Of a stretch of DNA of 64,000 nt, positions 1 to 8,712 are shown in pieces. The DNA lies in assembly GCA_024709425.1 (NCBI GenBank), contig JANJWS010000022.1, forward strand, positions 1 through 64,000, in the 5' to 3' direction. The first letter of the stretch is position 1; each line of letters begins with the position of its first letter. Origin of the DNA: Thiobacillus sp. Its GTDB lineage: Bacteria; Pseudomonadota; Gammaproteobacteria; Burkholderiales; Thiobacillaceae. The position numbers and the translations under genes are program-made. Below the pieces are notes generated by a model, which worked only from the letters and a program-made list of their open reading frames with translations, was not told where the DNA came from and ran no database searches.

Positions 1-1
1 C

Positions 2-403
2 GACGAGACCGGGGAGGCGATGGACGACATCGTGACCTCGGTGCAACTGGTGACCGAAATCGTGAGCGGGATTGCCGATGCCAGCCGCGAGCAGAGTGCC
101 GGCATCGAGCAGGTGAACCAGGCTGTGGGCCAGATGGACGAGATCACGCAGCAGAACGCGGCGCTGGTGGAACAGGCCGCCGCCGCATCGGAAAGCCTGA
201 AGACCCAGGCCGTCAAGCTGGCGGACCTGGTCGGGCACTTCAAGCTCATCGAGGGGGCGGGGGCCTCGCGCCCGGCCACTTCGCCGCAACATGCCGCAGC
301 AGTAACGGCGTCCCGGCCCCAACGCAAGGTGACTGCCGGCAATCAGGCCGTCCTGCCCAAGGCGCAAGCCGCAGTCGGCGGCGAGGACTGGGAAACCTTC
401 TGA
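2..403 (+). CDS. Methyl-accepting chemotaxis protein, C-terminal part (5' end outside window)
   Basis: This is the end of a chemoreceptor; the reading frame is open from the window edge, so sensor, membrane and HAMP parts are not seen. The visible part is the descending arm of the cytoplasmic signalling coiled coil, with the typical heptads around EQVNQAVGQMDEITQQNAALVE, followed by an Ala/Pro-rich linker of about 45 residues. The last five residues, DWETF, match the CheR/CheB tethering pentapeptide (NWETF in enteric receptors). The cheR-cheD-cheB genes that follow encode the enzymes that would modify this receptor. The ligand cannot be inferred. Confidence 0.93.
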   Translation, partial: DETGEAMDDIVTSVQLVTEIVSGIADASREQSAGIEQVNQAVGQMDEITQQNAALVEQAAAASESLKTQAVKLADLVGHFKLIEGAGASRPATSPQHAAAVTASRPQRKVTAGNQAVLPKAQAAVGGEDWETF

Positions 404-461
404 ACCGGCCATTCGCGGGCACGGCCATGCCGTGCCCGGGGTCCGACAACGCTTTCCTCGC

Positions 462-1337
462 ATGAACCTGCAGCCGATTCTTCCACCCAACAACATGAAA
501 TGTTTCGAGTTCACGCCGCGCGACTTCGCGCGGGTGCGTGACTTGATCTATCAGCGGGCCGGCATCTCGCTCAGCGAGGCGAAGCGGGAAATGGTATACA
601 GCCGGTTGGCACGCCGCTTGCGGGCCAAGGGACTGAACAGTTTCAGTGAATACCTCGATACCCTCGAAAGCGGCGCCGACAGCGATGAGTGGGAGGCCTT
701 CACCAACGCGCTGACCACCAATCTCACGGCATTTTTCCGTGAATCGCACCATTTTCCCATCCTCGCCGAGCACATGCTGCGCGCGAAAGGCAGTCTGTCG
801 GTGTGGTGTTCGGCCAGCTCGACGGGCGAGGAGCCGTATTCGATCGCCATGACCCTGTGCGAGGCGTTCGACACCATGACGCCGCCGGTCAGTATCGTCG
901 CCACCGACATCGATACCAACGTGCTCAGAACTGCCGCGGAGGGGATCTACCCGGTCGATCGCGTGGAAAAGCTGTCCTCCATACGCCTCAAGCGTTTCTT
1001 CATGCGTGGCAAGGGCGAACGCGCTGGCCTTGTTCGGGTGCGTCCGGAACTGCGCCAGATGATCAGCTTCAAGCCGCTCAATCTCCTTGCCGGAAGCTGG
1101 CCGGTGAGTGGCCCCTTTGACGCCATTTTCTGCCGCAACGTGATGATCTACTTCGACAAGCCCACGCAGAGCCGTATTCTTTCGCGCTTCGTGCCCCTGA
1201 TGAAGCCGGATGGACTGCTGTTTGCCGGGCATTCGGAAAATTTCATGTATGCTTCCGATGCGCTCCGGCTGCGCGGCAAGACCGTGTACGAGCTGGACGT
1301 CCGTCACCGCCTGGCTGGCGGCAGGAACAGTGCATGA
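462..1337 (+). CDS. cheR: Chemotaxis protein methyltransferase CheR
   Basis: CheR transfers methyl groups from S-adenosylmethionine to receptor glutamates. The 291-residue product has the N-terminal helical domain ([19 protein letters not shown]) and the SAM-binding loop [16 protein letters not shown] near residue 105. The late motif [10 protein letters not shown] is also typical of the family. ATG at 462 is preferred over a GTG at 432; a third start at 495 (MKCFEF) is also possible, as none has a strong ribosome site. The stop overlaps the cheD start as ATGA, so the two are probably translationally coupled. Confidence 0.95.
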   Translation: MNLQPILPPNNMKCFEFTPRDFARVRDLIYQRAGISLSEAKREMVYSRLARRLRAKGLNSFSEYLDTLESGADSDEWEAFTNALTTNLTAFFRESHHFPILAEHMLRAKGSLSVWCSASSTGEEPYSIAMTLCEAFDTMTPPVSIVATDIDTNVLRTAAEGIYPVDRVEKLSSIRLKRFFMRGKGERAGLVRVRPELRQMISFKPLNLLAGSWPVSGPFDAIFCRNVMIYFDKPTQSRILSRFVPLMKPDGLLFAGHSENFMYASDALRLRGKTVYELDVRHRLAGGRNSA

Positions 1338-1942
1338 ACACAGCGATCGAGGAACAACTCGCCACCAATCTCTACTTCGACCGGAATTTCGACTGCGAGG
1401 CAGCGAAGATCCTGCCGGGCGAGTATTACTTCACGAACAAGCCGATGTTGATCGTCACCGTCCTCGGTTCGTGCGTGGCGGCGTGCGTTCGCGACCGCGT
1501 CTCCGGTATCGGTGGCATGAACCATTTCATGCTGCCCGACGGCAGTGGCGATGGCGCAGGACCTGCCTCGGCATCGATGCGCTATGGCGCCTACGCCATG
1601 GAAGTATTGATCAATCAGTTGCTCAAGGCCGGTGCGCGGCGTGAAAATCTGGAAGCCAAGGTGTTCGGGGGGGGCAATGTCCTGCGTGGCTTCACCGCCA
1701 TGAACGTGGGTGAGCGCAATGCGCGTTTCGTATTGGACTTTCTCGAGGCGGAGAAGATTCGCATTCTTGCCCAGGATCTGAACGACATCCATCCGCGCAA
1801 GGTGTACTTCTTCCCCGCGACCGGCAAGGTGCTGGTCAAGAAGCTCAAGCAGCTCAACAACTACACGCTGGTCAAGCGCGAGCAGGACTATGCGTACCGC
1901 CTGCGCAGCAATGCGGTCTCCGGCGACGTCGATCTTTTCTGA
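1334..1942 (+). CDS. cheD: Chemoreceptor glutamine deamidase CheD
   Basis: CheD deamidates receptor glutamines and in many bacteria also binds CheC or CheY. The 202-residue protein carries the family core: the catalytic Cys in LGSCVAAC and the His in GGMNHFMLP, then the FGGGNVL segment. It starts inside the cheR stop codon (ATGA) and ends 8 bases before cheB, placing the three receptor-modifying enzymes in one operon. No cheC is visible nearby, and CheZ is present instead. Confidence 0.95.
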   Translation: MNTAIEEQLATNLYFDRNFDCEAAKILPGEYYFTNKPMLIVTVLGSCVAACVRDRVSGIGGMNHFMLPDGSGDGAGPASASMRYGAYAMEVLINQLLKAGARRENLEAKVFGGGNVLRGFTAMNVGERNARFVLDFLEAEKIRILAQDLNDIHPRKVYFFPATGKVLVKKLKQLNNYTLVKREQDYAYRLRSNAVSGDVDLF

Positions 1943-1950
1943 ATACGAAC

Positions 1951-3015
1951 ATGAGCAAGATCAAGGTTCTGATCGTCGACGACTCGGCGCTGATCCGGGG
2001 GGTGATGAAGGAAATCATCAACAGCCAGGACGACATGGAAACCGTCGGCGCCGCCCCCGACCCAATTGCTGCGCGTGAGCTCATCAAGCAGACCAATCCC
2101 GACGTTCTCACGCTCGACGTCGAGATGCCGAAGATGGATGGTCTCGATTTCCTTGAACGCCTGATGCGCCTGCGCCCCATGCCTGTGGTGATGGTGTCGT
2201 CGCTCACCGAGCGTGGCTCCGAGATCACCATGCGTGCGCTCGAACTTGGGGCGATCGATTTCGTCACCAAGCCAAAGGTTTCCATCCAGAGCGGGATGCG
2301 CGAGTACACTGAGCTCATCACCGAAAAGATCCGCACCGCCGCGCGCGCGCGCATCCAGCCGCGCATGCCCGCCGGCGGGCAGCCTGTCGCACTCGCCTCC
2401 CTTCGCAGCCCGCTGATCAGCAGCGAAAAGCTCATCATCATCGGCGCCTCCACGGGCGGTACCGAGGCGATCAAGGACTTCCTGGTGCAACTGCCACCCG
2501 ACAGCCCGGGCATTCTCATCACCCAGCACATGCCCGAAGGCTTCACCCGGTCGTTCGCCAACCGGCTCGACAAGCTGTGCCGCATTTCGGTCACGGAGGC
2601 GGAAGGCAACGAACGCGTCCTGCCCGGCCACGCCTATCTCGCGCCCGGCCATTCGCATCTCCTGCTCACCCGCAGCGGCGCCAACTACATGACCAGGCTC
2701 GATCAGGGCCCCCCCGTCAACCGCCATCGTCCCTCCGTCGACGTGCTCTTCAATTCGGCGGCGGCAAGCGCCGGCAAGAACGCCGTCGGCGTCATCCTGA
2801 CGGGCATGGGCAAAGACGGTGCGGCTGGCATGCTCGCCATGAAACAGGCCGGTGCCTACAACCTCGCGCAGGATGAAAGCAGCTGTGTCGTCTTCGGCAT
2901 GCCCAAGGAAGCCATCGCCGTCGGCGCCACGCACGAGGTTGCGCCGCTGCATGAGCTTCCTGCCCGGGTCATGGCGCACTTCGCCGCGCAGGGCAGCCGC
3001 GCGATGCGGGTTTGA
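1951..3015 (+). CDS. cheB: Chemotaxis response regulator protein-glutamate methylesterase CheB
   Basis: CheB removes receptor methyl groups when phosphorylated by CheA. The 354-residue protein has an N-terminal receiver domain ([12 protein letters not shown], phosphoacceptor Asp in [11 protein letters not shown], Lys in FVTKPK). After a short linker comes the methylesterase domain with the catalytic triad regions GASTGGTEA (Ser), ITQHMPEGF (His) and [12 protein letters not shown] (Asp). It is the last gene of cheR-cheD-cheB; a 303-base gap and a new promoter follow. Confidence 0.97.
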   Translation: MSKIKVLIVDDSALIRGVMKEIINSQDDMETVGAAPDPIAARELIKQTNPDVLTLDVEMPKMDGLDFLERLMRLRPMPVVMVSSLTERGSEITMRALELGAIDFVTKPKVSIQSGMREYTELITEKIRTAARARIQPRMPAGGQPVALASLRSPLISSEKLIIIGASTGGTEAIKDFLVQLPPDSPGILITQHMPEGFTRSFANRLDKLCRISVTEAEGNERVLPGHAYLAPGHSHLLLTRSGANYMTRLDQGPPVNRHRPSVDVLFNSAAASAGKNAVGVILTGMGKDGAAGMLAMKQAGAYNLAQDESSCVVFGMPKEAIAVGATHEVAPLHELPARVMAHFAAQGSRAMRV

Positions 3016-3318
3016 CCGAAGCCTGCCGCACGGATGGCATGCCGTTCGCGGATCCCGGACAGGTACCCGTGTCGGCGAAATATCACGGCCGCTGGCCAGC
3101 GTCCCAGGAAATCACCAGGGCCCGGAAAGGTGGCGGATGGGTCGTCCATCGCGCCATCATGGCGCATCCGCAGGGCTTGCGACCGACTTGGGCGCGGGTG
3201 CCGAGAACGCTCCGCAAGGGCACAAAAGACAGGCTGTCCGGGCGCCAGTGTGGGTTAAGTTTGGCCGCTTTTTGCCGATTATTCTGGGTAACAAGAAACC
3301 GCTTCATTGGAGTCACGC
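3016..3318. other. Intergenic region between cheB and cheY
   Basis: No coding sequence with family resemblance is seen in this 303-base gap. It contains a perfect odd palindrome, GCGCCAT-C-ATGGCGC, near 3150-3164 with no T-run, and near its right end the FliA promoter listed separately. The rest shows nothing recognisable. Confidence 0.6.
3255..3281 (+). promoter_or_regulatory. FliA (sigma-28) promoter for cheY-cheZ
   Basis: TTAAGTTT, an 11-base spacer, then GCCGATTA closely match the flagellar sigma-28 consensus (TAAAGTTT-N11-GCCGATAA). Only two positions differ from the core. The cheY start lies 38 bases downstream with a GGAG ribosome site. This puts cheYZ in the late flagellar gene class, transcribed after hook completion. 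Confidence 0.85.
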
Positions 3319-3717
3319 ATGCCTGATCCGAACATGAAATTCCTGGTGGTCGACGATTTTTCGACGATGCGGCGCATCGTGCGCAATCTCCTCAAGGAAC
3401 TTGGTTATTCCAATGTCGAAGAGGCGGAGGATGGCGCCGATGGACTCGCCAAGTTGCGTGCGGGCAGCTTCGACTTCGTGGTTTCCGACTGGAACATGCC
3501 GAACATGGATGGCCTCACCATGCTGCAGAACATCCGTGCGGATGCCGCGCTGTCGAAGATACCCGTGCTGATGGTGACGGCCGAAGCCAAGAAGGAAAAC
3601 ATCATTGCCGCGGCGCAGGCGGGGGCCAGTGGCTATGTCGTCAAGCCCTTCACCGCCGCCACCCTGGATGAGAAGCTTTCCAAGATTTTCGAAAAAATGG
3701 AAAAAGCGGGGGGCTGA
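3319..3717 (+). CDS. cheY: Chemotaxis response regulator CheY
   Basis: Single-domain receiver of 132 residues that carries the signal from CheA to the motor switch (FliM, encoded in this window). Visible are the acidic pocket [10 protein letters not shown], the phosphoacceptor Asp in [12 protein letters not shown], the switch Thr in MVTAEA and the conserved Lys in VVKPF. ATG 3319 is chosen because GGAG lies about 7 bases upstream; a TTG further upstream in frame is less likely. cheZ follows after one base. Confidence 0.97.
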   Translation: MPDPNMKFLVVDDFSTMRRIVRNLLKELGYSNVEEAEDGADGLAKLRAGSFDFVVSDWNMPNMDGLTMLQNIRADAALSKIPVLMVTAEAKKENIIAAAQAGASGYVVKPFTAATLDEKLSKIFEKMEKAGG

Positions 3718-3718
3718 T

Positions 3719-4387
3719 GTGGATAGCCAGTTTGCCAACGCCGCGGCTGCGGTGCCGCCCGTCGTGGAGTTGCGTGCGTCCGAACACGACGAGATGCTTG
3801 CCCGTGTCGGCCAGATCACCCGCACCTTGCACGAGAGCCTGCGCGAGCTGGGGCTCGACAAGGCGCTCGAGCGCATGACCGAGGAAATCCCGGACGTTCG
3901 GGAGCGCCTCAATTACGTGGCACGCATGACAGAACAGGCCGCGCAGCGGGTGCTGAATGCAACCGATGCGGCCATTCCCATGCAGGAGCGGATCGATGCC
4001 GGGGCGGACGAAATCCTCGATGGCTGGCAAGCGACGCTCAAGGCGCCGTTTTCGGAAGCGAATTACCGTGACATGGCGACGCTCACCATGCAGTGCCTCG
4101 CCGACATGCGCAAGGATACCGGTGCCACCAAGCAGCAGTTGCTCGACATCATGATGGCGCAGGATTTTCAGGACCTCACCGGCCAGGTGATCCGCAAGGT
4201 CACCGATCTGGCGCACAACCTGGAGCAGCAGCTGGTGCAACTCCTGATCGACTACTCGCCGAGCGAACTCAAGCGTGAGAGCAGCAGCACGCTGCTCAAC
4301 GGTCCCCAGATCAATCCCGCCAATTCGCCCGACGTGGTCGCGGATCAGAGCCAGGTCGACGACCTGCTCGACAGCCTCGGCTTCTAG
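3719..4387 (+). CDS. cheZ: Protein phosphatase CheZ
   Basis: CheZ dephosphorylates CheY-P. The 222-residue product has the long-helix core with the catalytic segment QDFQDLTGQVIRKV, in which the active Gln lies. It ends in DDLLDSLGF, the C-terminal helix that binds CheY. The start is GTG at 3719, one base after the cheY stop (TGATGTG), so translation is probably coupled. It converges on fliR with a 67-base gap that holds no clear terminator. Confidence 0.96.
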   Translation: MDSQFANAAAAVPPVVELRASEHDEMLARVGQITRTLHESLRELGLDKALERMTEEIPDVRERLNYVARMTEQAAQRVLNATDAAIPMQERIDAGADEILDGWQATLKAPFSEANYRDMATLTMQCLADMRKDTGATKQQLLDIMMAQDFQDLTGQVIRKVTDLAHNLEQQLVQLLIDYSPSELKRESSSTLLNGPQINPANSPDVVADQSQVDDLLDSLGF

Positions 4388-4454
4388 TTTCGAAGGGCGT
4401 GGTGCGCGGCGGGCGATGAGATCCGCGCCGCTTGCGCTGTTTCGAGCCCCCTCC

Positions 4455-5240
4455 TTAAGGTCCGAAGGTCTTCACGACAGATGTCGCCATTTCGAGGCTG
4501 TTGCGTATCATGCGCTCGAACTCCAGCGCGAAGTACGGCAGGCTGAGGTTGAGCGCGACCAGGCCCACGCTCAGGGTGATCGGAAAGCCGATCGCGAAGA
4601 TATTGAGTTGTGGCGCGGAGCGCGTGAGGATGCCGAGCGCGAGGTTGGTCATGAGCAGGATCGCAATCAGCGGCAGCGCAAGCTGCAATCCGATGGCGAA
4701 GATGGTCGCGCCAAAGCCGGCGACGCTGCGAAATCCACTCGCGGCGAGCAGCGAGGGGCTGACGGGCAGGCTGCGGAAACTCTCGACGAGAATGTCGAGC
4801 AGCAGGAGATGGCCGTTGACCGCAAGGAACACCAGTACGGCAAGCATGTTGAGGAAGCGCGCAAGCACCAGCGACTGGCCGGCACTCTGCGGGTCGAAGA
4901 AGGCCGCGAAACCAAGACCCATCTGTAGGCCGATGATTTCGCCGGCCGCGTCGGCGGCGGCAAATGCGGCGCGCACGGTGAAGCCGATGGCCACGCCGAT
5001 CAACACCTGGTTGACCAGGATCAACAAGCCCTGCCAGGAACCGGGGGCGACTGCGGGAGGGGGGGGGAGCGTCGGTGCGACGATGAGCGCGATGAAGACG
5101 CCGAGCCCGATCTTCACGCGTGTCGGGGTGGAACGGTGACCGAACAGCGGTGCCGCCATGAGCATGCCGAGAATCCGGAACAGGGGCCACAGAAACGTGG
5201 CGAGCCAGGTATCGAGCTGCGCGTCGGTGAAGCTGAGCAC
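4455..5240 (-). CDS. fliR: Flagellar export gate protein FliR
   Basis: FliR is a membrane component of the flagellar type III export gate with FliP and FliQ. The 261-residue product is very hydrophobic with about six membrane segments and typical stretches (LFRILGMLMAAPLFG near the start, GLQMGLGFAAFFDPQ in the middle). A GTG start at 5240, five bases downstream of the fliQ stop, gives the usual N-terminus VLSFTDAQLDTWL. It is the last gene of the leftward fli operon. Confidence 0.94.
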   Translation of the reverse strand: MLSFTDAQLDTWLATFLWPLFRILGMLMAAPLFGHRSTPTRVKIGLGVFIALIVAPTLPPPPAVAPGSWQGLLILVNQVLIGVAIGFTVRAAFAAADAAGEIIGLQMGLGFAAFFDPQSAGQSLVLARFLNMLAVLVFLAVNGHLLLLDILVESFRSLPVSPSLLAASGFRSVAGFGATIFAIGLQLALPLIAILLMTNLALGILTRSAPQLNIFAIGFPITLSVGLVALNLSLPYFALEFERMIRNSLEMATSVVKTFGP

Positions 5241-5245
5241 GGCGG

Positions 5246-5515
5246 CTAGCCGATCAGTCCCGGCAGTCCGGTCAGCACGCGGCGCATGTAATCGGTCATC
5301 ACGGTCAGCATCCACGGACCGGCCAGCGCGAAGGTGACCAGCACGGCGATCACCTTGGGGATGAAGGACAGGCTGGGATCGTTGATCTGGGTCGCAGCCT
5401 GGAACACGCTGATGGTGAGGCCGACGACAAGGGTGACCAGCAGCACGGGCGCGGACACGAGAAAGGTCATTTCCAGTGCGACGCGTCCGATGGCCATTAC
5501 GCTTTCCGGGGTCAT
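5246..5515 (-). CDS. fliQ: Flagellar export gate protein FliQ
   Basis: An 89-residue protein with two hydrophobic hairpin segments (LVSAPVLLVTLVVGLTISVFQ and the stretch after IPKVIAVLV). This matches FliQ length and the TQINDPSLSFIPK loop conserved in the family. It forms part of the FliPQR export channel and lies between fliP and fliR in the standard order. Confidence 0.96.
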   Translation of the reverse strand: MTPESVMAIGRVALEMTFLVSAPVLLVTLVVGLTISVFQAATQINDPSLSFIPKVIAVLVTFALAGPWMLTVMTDYMRRVLTGLPGLIG

Positions 5516-5531
5516 GCCAAGCCTCCTGGCG

Positions 5532-6278
5532 TCAATAGAAGCTCTGCGCCAGCGAGCCGAGCAGCAGGTTCCAACCGTCTACGAGGACGAACAGGATGAT
5601 CTTGAACGGCAGTGCGACGAGGGCGGGCGACACCATCATCATGCCCATCGCCATCAGGATGCTGGCGACGACCATGTCGATGATGAGGAATGGAATGAAC
5701 ACGGCGAAGCCGATCTGGAACGCGGTTTTCAGCTCGCTGGTGATGAACGCGGGAATGAGGATGCGCATCGGTATGTCGTCCGGTGTCTTCAGGCCGTTGG
5801 TGCCGGACATGCGGGCGAACAGGGCAAGATCGGTCTCGCGCGTCTGCTTCAGCATGAAGGCGCGCAACGGAACGGCGCCCTTATCGAGCGCTTCCTGCAT
5901 CTGGATCCGGTTCTCCGACAGCGGTTGATAGGCTTCGGTATAGATCCTGTCGAGGGTTGGGCTCATCACGAAGAAGGTGAGAAACAGGGCCAGCCCGACC
6001 AGTACCTGGTTGGGCGGTGTCGACTGCGTGCCGAGCGCCATGCGCAGCAGCGACAGCACGATGATGATGCGCGTGAAGCTGGTCATCATCAGCAGCATGG
6101 CCGGCAGGAAGGACAGCGAGGTCAGCAGCAGCAGGGTCTGCAGACTCAGCGTGTAGGTTTGCCCACCCCCCGACGACGGGGTGCTGGTGAAGGCGGGCAG
6201 GCCGGCGCTCTGGGCCAGCGCCATCGAGGGCAGTAACAGGGCGACGAGGGCGAGGCCGGCGGATGCCCTATTTTTCAC
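5532..6278 (-). CDS. fliP: Flagellar export gate protein FliP
   Basis: FliP is the main subunit of the flagellar protein export channel. The 248-residue protein has a cleavable signal sequence ending near ALAQSAG, as is usual for FliP. The conserved [20 protein letters not shown] segment and the C-terminal membrane hairpins are present. Its start overlaps the end of fliO by 11 bases, indicating coupled translation. Confidence 0.97.
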   Translation of the reverse strand: MKNRASAGLALVALLLPSMALAQSAGLPAFTSTPSSGGGQTYTLSLQTLLLLTSLSFLPAMLLMMTSFTRIIIVLSLLRMALGTQSTPPNQVLVGLALFLTFFVMSPTLDRIYTEAYQPLSENRIQMQEALDKGAVPLRAFMLKQTRETDLALFARMSGTNGLKTPDDIPMRILIPAFITSELKTAFQIGFAVFIPFLIIDMVVASILMAMGMMMVSPALVALPFKIILFVLVDGWNLLLGSLAQSFY

Positions 6279-6690
6279 GGCGTTTCTCGATCATTTGCTG
6301 CAGGCGAGCCGCGAAATTGATTGGGGCGCTGGCGGCGGGGGTGGCGGGGGCGGTGCCACGCGGCAAGGTCATGAGCGCGTTCACGCTGCCCGGCGCCACA
6401 CCGACGACGAGCCAGGATTCCCCCACCTCGACGACTACCACCCGCTCGCGCGTGCCGACCGCGGTGCTGCTGACCACGTGCAGCATGCCGGCATGGCCGC
6501 CACGCATGACACCCAGGCGCTTGCCGATCCATGCGGTACCGGCGATCAGCAGCAGGACGGCCACGAGGCCGACGAACACCTGGAGCAGGCTGCCCGCCGC
6601 GGATGGTCCCTCGGTGACCTGTGCCAGGGCGATGCCAGGCAGGACTGCAGGCAGGCAGCTCGTGCCAAGGCCGAGATGAACAAGCTTCAT
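6268..6690 (-). CDS. fliO: Flagellar biosynthesis protein FliO
   Basis: A 140-residue membrane protein that helps FliP assemble. It has an N-terminal hydrophobic segment, a second membrane helix ([22 protein letters not shown]) and a small cytoplasmic domain with the [16 protein letters not shown] pattern seen in FliO. Its ATG overlaps the fliN stop (ATGA) and its 3' end overlaps fliP. Sequence conservation in this family is low, so position is part of the evidence. Confidence 0.9.
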   Translation of the reverse strand: MKLVHLGLGTSCLPAVLPGIALAQVTEGPSAAGSLLQVFVGLVAVLLLIAGTAWIGKRLGVMRGGHAGMLHVVSSTAVGTRERVVVVEVGESWLVVGVAPGSVNALMTLPRGTAPATPAASAPINFAARLQQMIEKRREK

Positions 6691-7106
6691 TTATTGAGTT
6701 TCCGGATGCGCTCGGCGGGGGTGATGATGTCGGTCAGGCGCACGCCGAACTTGTCGTTCACGACCACGACCTCACCCTGGGCGATGAGACAACCGTTGAC
6801 CAGCACGTCCATCGGCTCGCCGGCCAGACCGTCGAGCTCGACCACCGAGCCCTGGGCCAGTTGCAGCAGATTCTTGATCGCGATCTTGGTGCGGCCGAGC
6901 TCGACCGTCAGCAGTACCGGGATGTCGAGGATGAAGTCGATGTCGTTGGCGCTGCCGGTCGGCGTCGTCGGAGCCGAGAGATCCTTGAAGATGTCCGCGC
7001 TGGCAGCGGGCGCAGGCGCGCTGGCCGTAGCCGTCACGGTGGATTGTTCGGCGAGAGCTGCGGCCCAGTCGTCTTCGGCGATGGTTTGGGTAATGTCTTC
7101 AGACAT
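6687..7106 (-). CDS. fliN: Flagellar motor switch protein FliN
   Basis: FliN forms the base of the C-ring. The 139-residue product has a variable N-terminus rich in Ala and a C-terminal SpoA domain (IPVLLTVELGRTKIAIKNLLQL, VNGCLIAQGEVVVVNDKFGVRL). Its start overlaps the fliM end by eight bases and its stop overlaps the fliO ATG. Confidence 0.97.
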   Translation of the reverse strand: MSEDITQTIAEDDWAAALAEQSTVTATASAPAPAASADIFKDLSAPTTPTGSANDIDFILDIPVLLTVELGRTKIAIKNLLQLAQGSVVELDGLAGEPMDVLVNGCLIAQGEVVVVNDKFGVRLTDIITPAERIRKLNK

Positions 7107-8103
7107 GCTTTTCTCCTGTTTTCTGCTCCACCGTGCTGAGCGAGAGCATGCGCTCGACGCGCAGGGTGTACTGGCCGTTGAACTTGCCGTAGGCGCATTC
7201 CATGACCGGCACGCCGTCGACCTTGGCCTCGACCGTCTGCGGGATATCGATGGGAATGATGTCGCCGATCTTCATGTTCACGAGGTCGCGCAGGCTGAGC
7301 GCTGCCGTTCCGAGGTCGGCGACGAGCTCGACTTCAGCCAGCTGGATCTGCTGGCGCATCATGCGGATCCAGCGCTTGTCGACTTCGAGGTTCTCCGCTT
7401 GCAGGCTGCTGGTGAGCATGTCGCGGATCGGTTCGATCATGGAGTACGGCATGCACACGTGCATTTCGCCGCTGACCTGGCCGAGTTCGATGGCGAAGGT
7501 GAACGCCACCACGACCTCGTTCGGGGTGGCGATGTTCGCGAACTGGGTGTTCATTTCCGAACGCATGTATTCGAACTCGATGGGATACACCGGTGCCCAC
7601 GACTTGCTGTAGCAGTCGAACACGATATTCAGCACGCGCTGGATGATGCGTTGCTCGGTCTGGGTGAAATCACGCCCTTCCACACGTGTGTGGAAGCGCC
7701 CGTCACCACCGAACAGGTTGTCCACGATCAGAAACACAAGATCGGGGTTGAAGATGATCAGGCCGGTGCCGCGCAGCGGCTTGAACTGCACCAGATTGAG
7801 ATTGGTCGGCACCACGAGGTTGCGCACGAACTCGCTGTACTTGGACACGCGGACCGGCCCGACCGAGATTTCCACACCGCGCCGCAGGAAATTGTAGAGG
7901 CCGATGCGCAACTGGCGTGCGAAGCGCTCGTTGATGATCTCGAGCGTCGGCATGCGGCCGCGCACGATGCGTTCCTGGGTCGCCAGGTTGTACGGACGCA
8001 CCCCCGATGGATCGACGGTTTCGGCAGGACCTTCGTCGACCTCGCCGGTCACGCCCTTCAAGAGCGCGTCGACTTCGTCCTGGGAAAGAAAGGCGTCGGC
8101 CAT
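7099..8103 (-). CDS. fliM: Flagellar motor switch protein FliM
   Basis: FliM receives CheY-P and sets the rotation sense. The 334-residue product begins with the CheY-binding peptide LSQDEVDALLKG. This is followed by the CheC-like middle domain (around FGGDGRFHTR and IELGQVSGEMHVCMPYSMIEP) and a SpoA-type C-terminus that docks FliN. It starts four bases after fliL. Confidence 0.97.
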   Translation of the reverse strand: MADAFLSQDEVDALLKGVTGEVDEGPAETVDPSGVRPYNLATQERIVRGRMPTLEIINERFARQLRIGLYNFLRRGVEISVGPVRVSKYSEFVRNLVVPTNLNLVQFKPLRGTGLIIFNPDLVFLIVDNLFGGDGRFHTRVEGRDFTQTEQRIIQRVLNIVFDCYSKSWAPVYPIEFEYMRSEMNTQFANIATPNEVVVAFTFAIELGQVSGEMHVCMPYSMIEPIRDMLTSSLQAENLEVDKRWIRMMRQQIQLAEVELVADLGTAALSLRDLVNMKIGDIIPIDIPQTVEAKVDGVPVMECAYGKFNGQYTLRVERMLSLSTVEQKTGEKHV

Positions 8104-8107
8104 GGTC

Positions 8108-8590
8108 TTACTGGATCACGAACGAAGTGAACAGCACGTCGACCACTTGCTGCGGCTTGCCCTTGGGTTCGAAGGGCTGGTTGAGGGCTTCCATGATGTC
8201 CCGGGCCAGTGTCTGCTTGCCTTCAGGGGCGAGCAGGGCCTCGGCGTCCTGGCTCGACAGCAGGGCCAGCATCCGGCTGCGCACACGCGGCATGTGCAGC
8301 TTGATGGCGTCTATTTGAGCCTGGTCAGCGACCTGCAGGGTGAGATCGAGCTGCAGGAACTGTTCGCTGTCCCGCAGGTTGACAGTGAAGGTTTCCAGCG
8401 GCAGGTAGACTGGCGGCTTGGGTGGTTCTTCCTTGGCCTGTTCGGTACCTTCGCCGCCACGCCCCATGAAGAACCAGGCGCCCGCGCCGCCGCCGGCCAG
8501 CACGACGAGCAACGCGCCGACGACGATGATCAGCTTTTTCTTCGATTTGGGCGGCGCGGCTGGGACCGCTTCGTCTTTCGCTTCACTCAT
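8108..8590 (-). CDS. fliL: Flagellar basal body-associated protein FliL
   Basis: A 160-residue protein with a short cytoplasmic Lys-rich N-terminus and one membrane helix (LIIVVGALLVVLAGGGAGAWF). The periplasmic FliL domain (PLETFTVNLRDSEQFLQLDLTLQV) can ring the stator units. A 122-base gap separates it from fliK and contains a possible FliA-type promoter. Confidence 0.95.
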   Translation of the reverse strand: MSEAKDEAVPAAPPKSKKKLIIVVGALLVVLAGGGAGAWFFMGRGGEGTEQAKEEPPKPPVYLPLETFTVNLRDSEQFLQLDLTLQVADQAQIDAIKLHMPRVRSRMLALLSSQDAEALLAPEGKQTLARDIMEALNQPFEPKGKPQQVVDVLFTSFVIQ

Positions 8591-8638
8591 GGAACTGCAT
8601 CCTTGTTCGAAATCGCTTTCAGGCTTGCTTGTATTGCA

Positions 8639-8665
8639 TTATCGGAACGCCGTCCCGCCGACTAA
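8639..8665 (-). promoter_or_regulatory. Possible sigma-28-like promoter upstream of fliL
   Basis: Read on the minus strand, TCCGATAA matches seven of eight bases of the FliA -10 element. A weak TTAG sits 15 bases upstream where TAAA is expected. It lies about 50 bases before fliL and could start a fliLMNOPQR transcript. The -35 match is poor, so this is tentative. Confidence 0.3.
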
Positions 8666-8712
8666 GCCCGGAACAGGGGGCAAAAAGCTGCGCATATCGT
8701 GCGAACCAGCAT

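Noticed and set aside
3262-3277. Possible sigma-54 promoter (TGGC...TTGC) before cheY
   Set aside because: The spacing between the GG and GC pairs is nine instead of the strict ten, and the same bases form a much better sigma-28 promoter.
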